37,757 bases of DNA, taken from NCBI GenBank assembly GCA_004347865.1, contig QNUZ01000002.1, forward strand, positions 1 to 37,757, in the 5' to 3' direction. Made by a program: the position numbers and the translations under genes. Below are positions 7,088 through 15,123 of this stretch, in pieces. The notes under the pieces were generated by a model. That model worked only from the letters and a program-made list of their open reading frames with translations. It searched no databases and was not told the DNA's origin. How positions within the stretch are numbered: the first letter of the stretch is position 1; every line of letters begins with the position of its first letter. Source of the stretch: Archaeoglobi archaeon (GTDB lineage: Archaea > Halobacteriota > Archaeoglobi > Archaeoglobales > Archaeoglobaceae).

Positions 7088-7906
7088 CTAGTTTAAAGCT
7101 TCCTCAATCCTCTTCACTATTCTCTCGAAAGCCTTTGAGGTCTGCGATTCGAAGTCCACGACAAAGGGCATCCCGCTGTCCGCCTCCTTAGAAATCTTCG
7201 GATCCAACGGGATCTCGCCCAGCAGCGGCACTCCAAAGGCTTCGGCAATCTTCTTCCCGGCACCTGTGTTGAAAACCTCTATCCTCTCCCCGCACTTCGG
7301 GCAGACAAGGTAGCTCATGTTCTCAACTATCCCGAGAACCCTGAGCTTTAGCAGCTCTGCGAATTTCACGGACTTCTTCACAACGTTCTCCGAAACCTCC
7401 GAAGGAATTGTAACTATCAAAACGCCGTCCATCTCTGGCAGCAGCTGGGCAATGCTCAGCGGTTCGTCGCCCGTGCCGGGAGGGAGGTCTATCAGCAGGT
7501 AATCAAGCTCGCCCCACTCAACCTCAGCGAGTAGCTGGCGAAGTGCAGACATCTTCAGCGGTCCGCGCCAGACTACAGGGTCCTCATCGCTCTGCAGGAG
7601 AAAGTCCATTGAAACAACCTTCATGTTCATCGGTCCCAGTACTGGAATTATCTCGCCATCTTTCGAAACCCCAAGCCTTCTCCCTTTAAGTCCGAGCATC
7701 TTCGGAATGCTTGGCCCGTGCATGTCAGCGTCAAGAATTCCGACAGCATAGCCCTTGAGGGCAAAAGCCATTGCGAGGTTTGCAGTTACCGTGCTCTTTC
7801 CAACTCCGCCCTTTCCGCTGATCACAGCTATCTTGTGCCTCACTTTTGCCATCTTTTCCCTGATCTTTCTGTCCTGCTCTTCGATTATCTTCTTTCTGTC
7901 TTCCAT
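7088..7906 (-). CDS. Mrp/NBP35-family Fe-S cluster carrier ATPase
   Basis: This deviant-Walker P-loop ATPase is thought to carry and deliver [4Fe-4S] clusters to cytoplasmic apoproteins. The 272-residue length is usual. After a charged N-terminal helix comes the deviant Walker A GKGGVGKST, then DADMHGPSIPKMLG, DLPPGTGDEPLS, and the paired cysteines of the cluster-bridging motif in YLVCPKCGE. It is the last gene of a minus-strand run with the NifX-like and DUF5320 genes (four-base gap or overlap), which suggests one operon handling Fe-S or metal clusters. AGGGGG precedes the ATG. Confidence 0.93.
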   Translation of the reverse strand: MEDRKKIIEEQDRKIREKMAKVRHKIAVISGKGGVGKSTVTANLAMAFALKGYAVGILDADMHGPSIPKMLGLKGRRLGVSKDGEIIPVLGPMNMKVVSMDFLLQSDEDPVVWRGPLKMSALRQLLAEVEWGELDYLLIDLPPGTGDEPLSIAQLLPEMDGVLIVTIPSEVSENVVKKSVKFAELLKLRVLGIVENMSYLVCPKCGERIEVFNTGAGKKIAEAFGVPLLGEIPLDPKISKEADSGMPFVVDFESQTSKAFERIVKRIEEALN

Positions 7907-7909
7907 CTA

Positions 7910-8266
7910 TTAATCCCCCTCGCATTCGGCCTCAGTTATTGGCTGGAGTTTTCCGGCCATGAATGCAGAAATGACCTCTCTCACCGATTTGCCTTCAGCC
8001 TTATAAATTTTTACCCTATTTTTCAGCTTTGCCAGAGCTCCCGCTCCGATTTGATATACTATTAAGACTTCGGGTTTTAGATCGAGAATTTTCTGCGATA
8101 CTCTCCTGCCACGACCGCCAATTTCTTCATGCTCAACGTTTCTTTCAAAGCTTATCTTAGTCTCGCCATCCAAATCAACAACAGCAAAAAAATTTGCCCT
8201 ACCAAAATGTCTGCTTAATTTTGCATCAGTTCCGTTCGTGTCCTCTACCGGAATCACTATCCTCAT
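7910..8266 (-). CDS. NifX/NifB-type (dinitrogenase Fe-Mo cofactor biosynthesis) family protein
   Basis: The 118-residue protein belongs to the small NifX/NafY/VnfX fold family, which binds metal clusters or cofactors. It starts MRIVIPVED and has the conserved LSRHFGRANFFAVVD. The following ISFERNVEHEEIGG and DLKPEVLIVYQIGAGA complete the fold. No nitrogenase is present nearby, so it probably serves general Fe-S or metal-cofactor handling. The gene overlaps the DUF5320 stop by four bases and ends four bases before mrp, so the three are one operon. Confidence 0.9.
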   Translation of the reverse strand: MRIVIPVEDTNGTDAKLSRHFGRANFFAVVDLDGETKISFERNVEHEEIGGRGRRVSQKILDLKPEVLIVYQIGAGALAKLKNRVKIYKAEGKSVREVISAFMAGKLQPITEAECEGD

Positions 8267-8571
8267 TCAGACTCCCCTTTCTTCAGCTCTTCCAGCCTCT
8301 TTTCAACTTCTCTCAGTTCCTCCTCGATGCTAGCCTTTTCATCCTCAAGCTCCTTTTTGTATTCTTCCAGTGCTGAAATTTCCTCGCTTCTTGACAAACT
8401 TGCTATTCTTGGATATCTCAGTCGGAGAGCCCTAGGTGAGAGACGAGAAGCGAAATAAGCCCAGCATGCGCCTCTTCCGAACAGCCATCCAGGTCTTTCC
8501 CAAGGCGGCAGATGAGAGAAGGGTCCGAATCCCGGCCAAATTCCTGCCTTCCACAATCTTCTTCCGGGCAT
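8263..8571 (-). CDS. DUF5320-like protein with C-terminal coiled coil
   Basis: The protein of about 102 residues starts MPGRRLWKAGIWPGFGPFSHLPPWERPGW, rich in Gly, Pro and Trp, as in the DUF5320 family often found beside NifX-like and Mrp genes. The second half is a charged coiled coil (LEEYKKELEDEKASIEEELREV). I chose the ATG at 8571 because AGGAGGTGAT lies just ahead; the open frame runs a further ten codons upstream but lacks a ribosome site. It leads the DUF5320-NifX-Mrp operon. Its molecular role is unknown. Confidence 0.82.
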   Translation of the reverse strand: MPGRRLWKAGIWPGFGPFSHLPPWERPGWLFGRGACWAYFASRLSPRALRLRYPRIASLSRSEEISALEEYKKELEDEKASIEEELREVEKRLEELKKGESE

Positions 8572-8587
8572 AGCATCACCTCCTATT

Positions 8588-8638
8588 TTGTGCTTATGCA
8601 CAAATTTTTGGCAAGATATTTAAGCTTTTGCACAAATT
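8588..8638. promoter_or_regulatory. Shared divergent promoter with repeated operator-like sites
   Basis: A perfect inverted repeat TTGTGC-ttat-GCACAA occupies 8588-8603. Its right half recurs as TGCACAAATT at 8629-8638. The TATA-like GATATTTAAGC (8614-8624) sits between them and reads well in both directions. It is about 26 bases before the DUF134 GTG start and at a suitable distance for the opposite operon. The repeats would lie at or near both transcription starts, which fits a repressor site. Confidence 0.5.
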
Positions 8639-8644
8639 CGTGAT

Positions 8645-8974
8645 GTGTGGCAGAAGAGGTACAGGTGCGGAAAACGAGGTAGGTGCCCGAAACCTGTAAT
8701 GCTGAGCTCGACCCCCGTGATTCAGAGCTTTATTCCAAACCCAATGCTGAATCCGGAGCCTGTTATTCTCGACCCAGCGGAACTCGAAGCTATAAGGCTG
8801 ATAGATCTTGAGGGCCTTTCTCAGGAGGAGGCAGGGGAAAGAATGGGCGTTTCAAGGGGAACGGTTTGGAGGCTGCTTAAGAACGGCAGGAGAAAGGTTG
8901 CCACGGCCCTGAGTGAGGGTAGGGCAATTGCGGTTTTTTCAGCCCCTGAGGAACTAAATAAAGGTGAAGATTAA
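8645..8974 (+). CDS. DUF134 family DNA-binding protein
   Basis: The 109-residue protein is a DUF134 protein, a small predicted HTH regulator often seen next to NifX-like and Mrp genes. It has a basic, cysteine-containing start (RYRCGKRGRCPKP), the segment LDPAELEAIRLIDLEGLSQEEAGERMG, and the recognition-helix motif VSRGTVWRLLKNGRRKVA. The HTH resembles sigma-70 region 4-like folds. It starts at a GTG about 26 bases from a TATA-like element, so the mRNA is probably leaderless. It is divergent from the DUF5320-NifX-Mrp operon and is a good candidate for its regulator. The end overlaps the convergent thiolase gene by four bases. Confidence 0.9.
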   Translation: MWQKRYRCGKRGRCPKPVMLSSTPVIQSFIPNPMLNPEPVILDPAELEAIRLIDLEGLSQEEAGERMGVSRGTVWRLLKNGRRKVATALSEGRAIAVFSAPEELNKGED

Positions 8975-10245
8975 ATCCTTTCGACGATCATCGCCATTCC
9001 CATCCCTCCGCCCACGCATAGCGTTGCGAGTCCGTAGTCCACCGCTCTGCGCTCCATTTCATGTATCAAAGTCGTTAGAATTCTTGCTCCCGTGGCTCCA
9101 ATCGGATGGCCGAGGGATATTCCGCTTCCGTTAACGTTCGTGATGTTCCAGTCCAGTCCGAGCTCTTTTATGCATGCCAAAGCCTGTGCTGCAAAGGCCT
9201 CGTTAAGCTCTATCAGTCCTATTTCGCTCAGCTTCATGTTCGCCTTCGAAAGCACTTTTCTCACCGCAACTATGGGTCCGAGGCCCATGTAGGCCGGATC
9301 TACGGCTCCCGAAGCGTAGGCGACGATTTTAGCCTTTGGAACCAGCCCGATTTCTTTTGCGCTCCTCTCATCAGCTAAAAGCAATGCAGATGCTCCGTCG
9401 TTAACTCCGCTTGCATTTCCGGCAGTAACAGTACCATTCTTCTTGAAAACCGGAGGCAGAGCTGCGAGTTTTTCAAGACTCGTATCCCTTCTCGGGTGTT
9501 CATCAATTTCGTGCCTCATTATTTCCCTCTTCTGCCTTATTTCGACGGGTATTATTTCTTCCCTGAATTTTCCCTCATCCGTTGCCCTTACAGCTCTCAT
9601 GTGACTTTCATACGCGATCCTGTCCTGTTCCTCCCTCGTTATCCCGTATAGCTCTGCGATATTCTCTGCTGTAAATCCCATGTGATAGCCGTAGAACTTC
9701 TCCCACAGCCCGTCAAAAACCATCAGGTCCACGATCTCGTCAAAAGCGTTTACGGACATTCTGTAGCCCCATCTCGCCTTCCTCAATGCGTACGGAGCGT
9801 TGCTCATGCTTTCCATTCCCCCGGCGATCGCGAACTTTGCATTTCCGGAATCGATACTCTGGGCTGCCAAGGCCACCGCCTTAAGGCCGCTGGCGCAGAC
9901 CTTGTTCACGGTAAAAGCCGGGACCTCTTTAGGAATTCCAGCGTAGATCAAGGCCTGTCTTGCGGGATTCTGTCCCTGCGCGGCCTGCAGAACATTTCCG
10001 AATATAACTTCGTCGATTGGAACCTCAACTCCATCGTAGTCGAATGCCTTTTCAAGCTCGATCTTTCCCTTTGGGAGCTTGCTTGGATAGAACTCCAGCG
10101 ACTCCCTTGTAGGGACTGGCTTTATGGCGAGCTTTTTTAGCAGACCCCTTACAACTATTGAACCCAGTTCATAGGCCTGGAAATCCTTTAAAATTCCGCC
10201 AAATCTTCCAACGGGGGTTCTGACACCCTCGACAATAACAGCCAT
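8971..10245 (-). CDS. Thiolase (acetyl-CoA C-acyltransferase)
   Basis: It condenses or cleaves acyl-CoA with acetyl-CoA in the cytoplasm. The 424-residue protein has the nucleophile motif VNKVCASGLKAV, the NEAFAAQAL segment, and the late GSGISLGHPIGATGARI and LCVGGGMGMAM motifs with the second cysteine. It is more like canonical thiolases than the short archaeal thiolase paired with a DUF35 OB-fold partner, and no such partner is nearby. An insertion of about 35 residues occurs early (around PTRESLEFYPSKLPKGK). It may act in fatty-acid degradation or PHA/acetoacetyl-CoA metabolism. A TATA element (10266-10275) lies about 25 bases upstream. Confidence 0.93.
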   Translation of the reverse strand: MAVIVEGVRTPVGRFGGILKDFQAYELGSIVVRGLLKKLAIKPVPTRESLEFYPSKLPKGKIELEKAFDYDGVEVPIDEVIFGNVLQAAQGQNPARQALIYAGIPKEVPAFTVNKVCASGLKAVALAAQSIDSGNAKFAIAGGMESMSNAPYALRKARWGYRMSVNAFDEIVDLMVFDGLWEKFYGYHMGFTAENIAELYGITREEQDRIAYESHMRAVRATDEGKFREEIIPVEIRQKREIMRHEIDEHPRRDTSLEKLAALPPVFKKNGTVTAGNASGVNDGASALLLADERSAKEIGLVPKAKIVAYASGAVDPAYMGLGPIVAVRKVLSKANMKLSEIGLIELNEAFAAQALACIKELGLDWNITNVNGSGISLGHPIGATGARILTTLIHEMERRAVDYGLATLCVGGGMGMAMIVERI

Positions 10246-10265
10246 GAAAAAAGGATTCTCGGTAA

Positions 10266-10337
10266 GTTAAAAGCTTTGTCATTTTTACAATTTTTAATTT
10301 TTAATGCTTTTTTGAGCTTCGATAAGCTTAAAAATTT
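10266..10337. promoter_or_regulatory. Divergent TATA boxes of the thiolase and cfbC genes
   Basis: The minus-strand AGCTTTTAAC (10266-10275) lies about 25 bases before the thiolase ATG. The plus-strand CTTAAAAATTT (10327-10337) lies about 25 bases before the cfbC GTG. Both suggest leaderless transcripts. Confidence 0.55.
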
Positions 10338-10354
10338 CCCTGATAAGCGAAGAT

Positions 10355-11179
10355 GTGCAGAGAAACATAGCGATCTACGGAAAGGGTGGAATAGGGAAAT
10401 CGACCGTTTCAAGCCATCTGGCTGCTTTTTGGGGGCTGAACGGACTGAAGGTTGCACTGATAGGATGTGATCCGAAAAGAGATACCACTCTTCTGCTGAC
10501 CGGTAACAGAAGGATAAAACCTGTGCTGCAGGCTTTAAAGAACGGCGAGAATCTTCAGGAATGCTTTTTCAGGGGTTATGCGAATGTCCTTTGTTCGGAA
10601 ATCGGCGGGCCTGAGCCGGGTGTAGGATGTGCAGGGCGCGGGCTTCTTTTGGCTTTTGAAGTAATAGACCGCCTAGGAGTTTTGCGGGATACAGAGATCG
10701 TTCTTTACGATGTTCCCGGCGATGTTGTATGCGGGGGCTTTGTGGTGCCGATGAAGAGGGATAGCGAGGTATACATCGTTACCTCTGGGGAATACCTCTC
10801 AATTTACGCTGCAAACAACATCTGCAACGGCGCAAGGAATTCAGGGACAAGAGTCGGTGGGTTGATTCTTAACTCCAAGTTCGACCTCGAGCTGGAGCGC
10901 AGGATTGTGGAAGAATTTGCAGAAGCGGTTGGTACCGAATTGGTTGGAGAGATCCCGTATCTTAAAAGGCTTAAGGAATGCGAAATTTCGGGAAAAACTG
11001 TTTTTCAGCTTTCGGGGACAGATTACGAAGCGGGCATCTTTTCCAGCATAGCGCAGAGAATCTTCAAGAGTAGACCCTCCAGAAAGGTTGAAGGCCTAGA
11101 AGACGAGGAGCTGATCGAGATCTTCGGAAAATTTTATTCCTCAAGCTTTTCACAGACACAGAACTCGCAGAAGGAGTAG
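10355..11179 (+). CDS. cfbC: Ni-sirohydrochlorin a,c-diamide reductive cyclase, ATPase subunit
   Basis: This NifH homologue passes electrons with ATP hydrolysis to CfbD, which reduces and cyclises Ni-sirohydrochlorin a,c-diamide on the way to coenzyme F430. The 274-residue protein has the Walker A IYGKGGIGKST, the NifH-like IGCDPKRDTT, and two conserved cysteines for the shared [4Fe-4S] cluster, Cys92 (GVGCAGRG) and Cys126 (DVVCGGF). Presence of the other cfb genes and mcr nearby, and absence of nifDK, favour CfbC over nitrogenase or chlorophyll-type reductase. It starts at GTG and is probably leaderless. It stands apart from cfbEDB and runs convergent with the mcr operon, overlapping its last gene by 46 bases. 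Confidence 0.93.
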   Translation: MQRNIAIYGKGGIGKSTVSSHLAAFWGLNGLKVALIGCDPKRDTTLLLTGNRRIKPVLQALKNGENLQECFFRGYANVLCSEIGGPEPGVGCAGRGLLLAFEVIDRLGVLRDTEIVLYDVPGDVVCGGFVVPMKRDSEVYIVTSGEYLSIYAANNICNGARNSGTRVGGLILNSKFDLELERRIVEEFAEAVGTELVGEIPYLKRLKECEISGKTVFQLSGTDYEAGIFSSIAQRIFKSRPSRKVEGLEDEELIEIFGKFYSSSFSQTQNSQKE

Positions 11180-11607
11180 GGATTTAGCTGTTTCTCCTTT
11201 GCCGGGCAGAAGTATTTGTCCCCCAGCTGCCTGATCCCCTGACCGCCTGGGAATTTTATTCTGGGTGAATGAATAGGCTTTCTGGCAATGAAGATCAGAT
11301 ACGGCACGACAACTCTTGAGATTTTCAAAAAAGCCTTTTCGTATTCGTTCTCTGACTCCTTTTTAAGCCTTTCCATCAGTCCTTTGAGTTTTTCCTCTTC
11401 TATCTCGCCCTCTTCATCGCTTTTGCGCATTAACTCGAAAAGGTTTTCCGCAAAGTAGCCCGTGATCTCCTCGATCCAGGCTCTGCTCAGGTTCTCCGGA
11501 ACGAATTTGAACTCCTCAGCCAGATATCTCTCAGCCAGGGCAAAATCGAGGTGGGTAATCTTCAAAGCTTCCTTCCTAAGCGCTTCCAGCAACTCCCTTT
11601 TTTGCAC
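11134..11607 (-). CDS. DUF2115 (UPF0305) family protein at the end of the mcr operon
   Basis: A protein of about 157 residues starting QKRELLEALRKEALKI, helical for most of its length, with a conserved C-terminal part: IHSPRIKFPGGQGIRQLGD, then YFCPAKEKQL and SFCEFCVCE. The closing cysteines (C...C..C.C) look like a metal or Fe-S site. This pattern matches DUF2115, a family of unknown function common in methanogens. I chose the GTG at 11607, where the family-like sequence starts; the frame stays open into mcrA, but the upstream translation is the antisense-like tail of another frame. Only 29 bases separate it from mcrA, so it is probably co-transcribed with mcr. A role in MCR maturation would be speculation from position. 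Confidence 0.75.
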   Translation of the reverse strand: MQKRELLEALRKEALKITHLDFALAERYLAEEFKFVPENLSRAWIEEITGYFAENLFELMRKSDEEGEIEEEKLKGLMERLKKESENEYEKAFLKISRVVVPYLIFIARKPIHSPRIKFPGGQGIRQLGDKYFCPAKEKQLNPYSFCEFCVCEKLEE

Positions 11608-11636
11608 GAATTGAGTTTTAAAAAAGTATAAAAAAT

Positions 11637-13307
11637 TTAGTGCGGCGGAATAACCGCGTCTCTTTCGCCGTCCGGGAAGAATTCTCTCAGGGCTCCCTTT
11701 GCGAACATCTTTCTTGGCTCTGTCCAGTCGAATTTGAGCGATGGATCTGCGAATGCAACCTTTACTATCGGGTTCACGCACCAGGCGTGCTTGCAGGCAG
11801 CATGGGCTCCAGCGACGATACCTGCGTACTCTCCGCTGTGTCCGACGTTCATTGCGTAGTTCGGGTAGTTCACGCCTCTCAGCTCCAGCGGCAAGCCCTC
11901 GTCGCTTCTGTAGGAGAAGCTGTTCGTCATACCGAGCTGATCCTGCTGGTCGTAACCGTAGAATCCGAGCCTGCCCATGTGCTCCTTGTGGAGGATCATC
12001 GACAGATACCAGCCGTTAACTCCTGCCTGGGCATCTCCAGTTGCGATAGCTGTTCCAACACCGGAAGCTGCTGCAAGAACTGAAGCCCTCTGCGAACCGC
12101 CGAAGTGTGTCTCCATCAGTGCCGGGAAGCGCTCGTACTGCTCCAGGCCGTATAGCGTTGCTTCAGTTGCCACGTCGAGAACTGTGTCCATCGTTCTTGG
12201 GGCCTTTGCAAATCCACCGTACTTCTTCTTCACGTAGTCTGCAATGTAGTAGCAGAAGTCGTCGAGTATGTCGTCCGTGTAAACTGCCGTGGCGTACTGG
12301 GTGAATCCAACTCCGCCCGACATGTATATTCCGAACCAGAGCTGGTCATAGATCACGCTTCCCGCAGCGAGCGTTTCAAGGGCGACCTTTACTGGGTCGT
12401 CAGGATACTTCCTGCTCGTCTGGACAATGTCCGCCAGGTAACCGAATGCAAGTCCGCCCGGCTCATTTGGTCCCCTTGCCCTCCTCCATGGAGTTAGCGT
12501 GGCCATCTGGATAACTTCTGCGTGCTTTGCGGCGTATGCAAACTCCGCAATTGCTGCCTCGCCTGCCATCAGCTTGTATGAAGCGATCATCGCCATGCTG
12601 ATCTGCATCGCAGACCATCTCGAAATCGTGCCTCCGTCAGCAGCCCTTCCGACGATAATTGGAACCCTTGTTACCTGGTAGAGCGATTTGCCGATCGCTT
12701 TCTTCAGAGCTTCGGCCTGCTCAGGTGGGAACTGCTTGTTTATGTCTATAAGGAACCTCTTGTCGATCTGGTCGGCAAGCTCGTCGTTGCCCGTGAAAAC
12801 CTTTACGTAGGAGTCCGCAACCAGCGCCGGATGTATTTCGACCATGTGCTCCTGAACGACCGCACCGCCGGGCAGTGCGTGGTTCACAACCTCCAGATAC
12901 TGGTTGATTGTTTCAGGAGTGACTTCCTTACCCAATCTCTTTTCAAGCAACGCATGAGGAGCATCGAGACCGACGATGACGGTTCTTCTGATGTCATCCC
13001 ACATCTGCTGCATTGCGGCGTTGTTTATGTAGTGCAGATCGTCGCCCTCGACGTAAACGTCTGTGCCGGAGATCTTGTACGGCATCAAGACTCTCTGACC
13101 GACCGGAATTCCGCCCAGGTGCATTTCGGGGTTGTATCCCGGAATTCCCCTCTCCTTTGCGAGCTTCTGAGCCCATTCAACGAATTCCCTCTTTCTTGCG
13201 GACTGCTTCCAGCCGTCGTAGATATAGAATCTCGTCTGCTTTTCAGTCGGGTCCTCTTTGAACTTCTTCTTCAGAGCATCAATAAACAACTTCTTTTCAG
13301 CTACCAT
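11637..13307 (-). CDS. mcrA: Methyl-coenzyme M reductase subunit alpha
   Basis: This is the catalytic large subunit of MCR, which uses Ni-coenzyme F430 to convert methyl-CoM and CoB to methane and heterodisulfide, or the reverse. The 556-residue length is standard. Key residues in Methanothermobacter numbering are kept: the Ni-ligand Gln147 (Gln152, [11 protein letters not shown]), Phe330 and Tyr333 (335, 338 in GVGFTQYAT), and Phe443-Tyr444-Gly445 (LGFYGYD). Sites of modification are also present: His257 (262), Arg271 (276, [12 protein letters not shown]), Gln400 (406), thioglycine Gly445 (451) and Asp450 (456). The S-methylcysteine position 452 is Leu458. The sequence is methane-type, unlike the divergent alkyl-CoM reductases. 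It starts at ATG after GAGGTGAT. Confidence 0.98.
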   Translation of the reverse strand: MVAEKKLFIDALKKKFKEDPTEKQTRFYIYDGWKQSARKREFVEWAQKLAKERGIPGYNPEMHLGGIPVGQRVLMPYKISGTDVYVEGDDLHYINNAAMQQMWDDIRRTVIVGLDAPHALLEKRLGKEVTPETINQYLEVVNHALPGGAVVQEHMVEIHPALVADSYVKVFTGNDELADQIDKRFLIDINKQFPPEQAEALKKAIGKSLYQVTRVPIIVGRAADGGTISRWSAMQISMAMIASYKLMAGEAAIAEFAYAAKHAEVIQMATLTPWRRARGPNEPGGLAFGYLADIVQTSRKYPDDPVKVALETLAAGSVIYDQLWFGIYMSGGVGFTQYATAVYTDDILDDFCYYIADYVKKKYGGFAKAPRTMDTVLDVATEATLYGLEQYERFPALMETHFGGSQRASVLAAASGVGTAIATGDAQAGVNGWYLSMILHKEHMGRLGFYGYDQQDQLGMTNSFSYRSDEGLPLELRGVNYPNYAMNVGHSGEYAGIVAGAHAACKHAWCVNPIVKVAFADPSLKFDWTEPRKMFAKGALREFFPDGERDAVIPPH

Positions 13308-13317
13308 CTAAATCACC

Positions 13318-14112
13318 TCATAACTTTTCAGCTTTTTCAAGCCTGAAACCTGCTAGAGTTCTCAGCAGGTGAATCCTCTTTACCCAGTTCAGCAGTTCGG
13401 GGTCATCCCTTGTGGAGACACCGTCCACCCTGTAGATCGTGGTCATCTTCTTCAGCTGTTCTTCTGGCAGCGGCTTTCCAACCCTTACTGGGGTGTCGAG
13501 AGGAACGCCGACCTGATCCTTGACGTATACGACCTCGCCGGTTTTCTTGTCAAAGGTGTACCTTCTCAGAGCATCGAACATCATTCCGTTCTCGTCAAGT
13601 CTCAGCGAGTGTCCGTGGACTGTAGCGCCCCTAACGCCAACCCTAGCCGGATCAAAGACTTCGGTTTCAAGCAGTTCCTTTGCCACAAGCTCAAGATCGC
13701 GCTCTCTCATTTCTAGAGGAGCTCTTCCTGAAAGCGTTCCCGGGTCAACACCCCTGTATCTCCAGAATGCCATCCAGGATCTGACGTATGGAGCGAGCGG
13801 AGCGAAGTAGACTGAATCCGTGAACTGGATGTATCTGATTCTGTCCCCCGCTTTGGCACCAGGTGTTGGTTCGACAAGCTCCCTGATCGGGCATGCCGGT
13901 TCTCCTAGCTCCTCAAGCGGTGGATGTACAGACTTGTAAGCTTCTCCTGGGACCCTGTGTCCCAAAAGCCTCACAACATCCTCGTCGGAGATCGATCTCA
14001 GCTTCTTAAGCTCGTATCCGGGATCAAGATATTTTCTCCTGTTCTCCGCAACTATGCTCTGCCCCGGATATGCGGGCTTATACTTTCCACCCTTAACTTT
14101 TATTTCGCTCAT
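13318..14112 (-). CDS. mcrG: Methyl-coenzyme M reductase subunit gamma
   Basis: The 264-residue gamma subunit of the alpha2-beta2-gamma2 MCR holoenzyme contributes to the CoM/F430 site. Recognisable McrG features are the N-terminal [23 protein letters not shown], the segment [43 protein letters not shown] and the [18 protein letters not shown] region. [22 protein letters not shown] (here starting V) is the most diagnostic block. It overlaps mcrC upstream by four bases and is followed by mcrA after ten, within the mcrBDCGA order usual for group I methanogens. Confidence 0.97.
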   Translation of the reverse strand: MSEIKVKGGKYKPAYPGQSIVAENRRKYLDPGYELKKLRSISDEDVVRLLGHRVPGEAYKSVHPPLEELGEPACPIRELVEPTPGAKAGDRIRYIQFTDSVYFAPLAPYVRSWMAFWRYRGVDPGTLSGRAPLEMRERDLELVAKELLETEVFDPARVGVRGATVHGHSLRLDENGMMFDALRRYTFDKKTGEVVYVKDQVGVPLDTPVRVGKPLPEEQLKKMTTIYRVDGVSTRDDPELLNWVKRIHLLRTLAGFRLEKAEKL

Positions 14113-14732
14113 ACATTCACCCCCAAATGCGACTTAACCTTCATACATATCTCGTCTATTTTTTTCGGCGGGCAATTTTGCCCTCTTACGACGTCTGTAA
14201 CTATCTCAACAACCTCTCCCAAGGTTTCGGGTTTTTCGGGGCTTACAACTCTCGTCCTAACCCCTGCTTTTGCAAAATCCTCGAATGTAACCGGGCACTG
14301 GCAAACGACTACGGCTTTTATCGGCACGTATCTAAGGATTGCCTTGGCTTTTCCAATTACATGATGCTTTACATTGCCAAGATGGATTATACAGAGCTTG
14401 TGCTTTGAGATTCTGTCTATTTCCTCGAATTTAAGTCCAAAGTGGGATCCATAACCACCTTTCGCCGCTGAAGCCCCAGGAGGAGCACTTGAGCCAGCGT
14501 CAAGAACGAGTACGCTGGGATTTATTCCTTCTCTCCTAAGCCCAGCGGTGATCTCGCAAACAGGCTTTGTTACGTGTCTTGTCGAAGGGGACATCGAGAT
14601 CACGATGACATCGGACTTCTTGGCTCCGCAGTAGCCCAAAGAAACTGTCCCCCTCTGGGCCAGGCCTCCACCAAGGCCTATGCCCATCGCCTCTCTACAG
14701 TCAACGAACTGCGTTTCTCTGCCGATCTTCAT
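14109..14732 (-). CDS. mcrC: MCR operon protein C, activation complex component
   Basis: The 207-residue protein matches McrC. It starts [19 protein letters not shown], followed by [12 protein letters not shown], a conserved Gly-rich cysteine-containing block. The [22 protein letters not shown] and CQCP segments add further cysteines. McrC is not part of the MCR holoenzyme. In methanogens it is found in the ATP-dependent complex that reduces F430 to the active Ni(I) state, together with component A2 and several marker proteins, where it helps bind complex Fe-S clusters. It overlaps mcrD and mcrG by four bases each. Confidence 0.95.
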   Translation of the reverse strand: MKIGRETQFVDCREAMGIGLGGGLAQRGTVSLGYCGAKKSDVIVISMSPSTRHVTKPVCEITAGLRREGINPSVLVLDAGSSAPPGASAAKGGYGSHFGLKFEEIDRISKHKLCIIHLGNVKHHVIGKAKAILRYVPIKAVVVCQCPVTFEDFAKAGVRTRVVSPEKPETLGEVVEIVTDVVRGQNCPPKKIDEICMKVKSHLGVNV

Positions 14733-15118
14733 TCTTCGTCCCCTTCCTCTCTGCTCTCTCTCAACTGCATTATGTATGCGACTTTGTAATCATGGAGAGT
14801 GGGATAATCCTTGGTGAACTTCCCGATCCGAATTGAGTAGCCGAAGGGCATTAACTCTCTGCAGATATCATGGATTTTTTCTACAACTCTGTCTGCATTC
14901 TTCGATTTCAGAATTATCCTGCTGACAGCTACTGAGAGCTCCATTTCCTTGCCTTTAAAGACTATTTTCTCCCGAGCGTCGCTCTTCACTCTGGGTCCTT
15001 GAATTATAAACCCCTCTACATCCTCTATTTCCGAGATTCTGTCAAGCAACCTTTCGGCTGTCTTAGCCCCCAAAATTCTGTTCGGGAAGATCTCTATATC
15101 CTCGGGAGAGGGTTGCAT
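14729..15118 (-). CDS. mcrD: MCR operon protein D (assembly chaperone)
   Basis: The 129-residue protein fits McrD in size and position. It starts MQPSPEDIEIFPNRILGAKTAERLLD and contains VEGFIIQGPRV, the family's ferredoxin-like-fold strand, and ELSVAVSRIILKS. McrD is encoded in nearly all mcr operons, binds immature MCR lacking F430, and is thought to help insert the cofactor. It lies between mcrB (five-base gap) and mcrC (four-base overlap). Confidence 0.93.
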   Translation of the reverse strand: MQPSPEDIEIFPNRILGAKTAERLLDRISEIEDVEGFIIQGPRVKSDAREKIVFKGKEMELSVAVSRIILKSKNADRVVEKIHDICRELMPFGYSIRIGKFTKDYPTLHDYKVAYIMQLRESREEGDEE

Positions 15119-15123
15119 GATAG

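Noticed and set aside
10355-11179. NifH nitrogenase reductase.
   Set aside because: No nifD or nifK is present, while cfbB, cfbD and cfbE are nearby, and the protein is shorter and diverged as in CfbC.
11741-12237. Several open frames on the plus strand opposite mcrA.
   Set aside because: They are Arg/Ser/Cys-rich shadow frames of a G+C-richer coding region, without ribosome sites or recognisable motifs.
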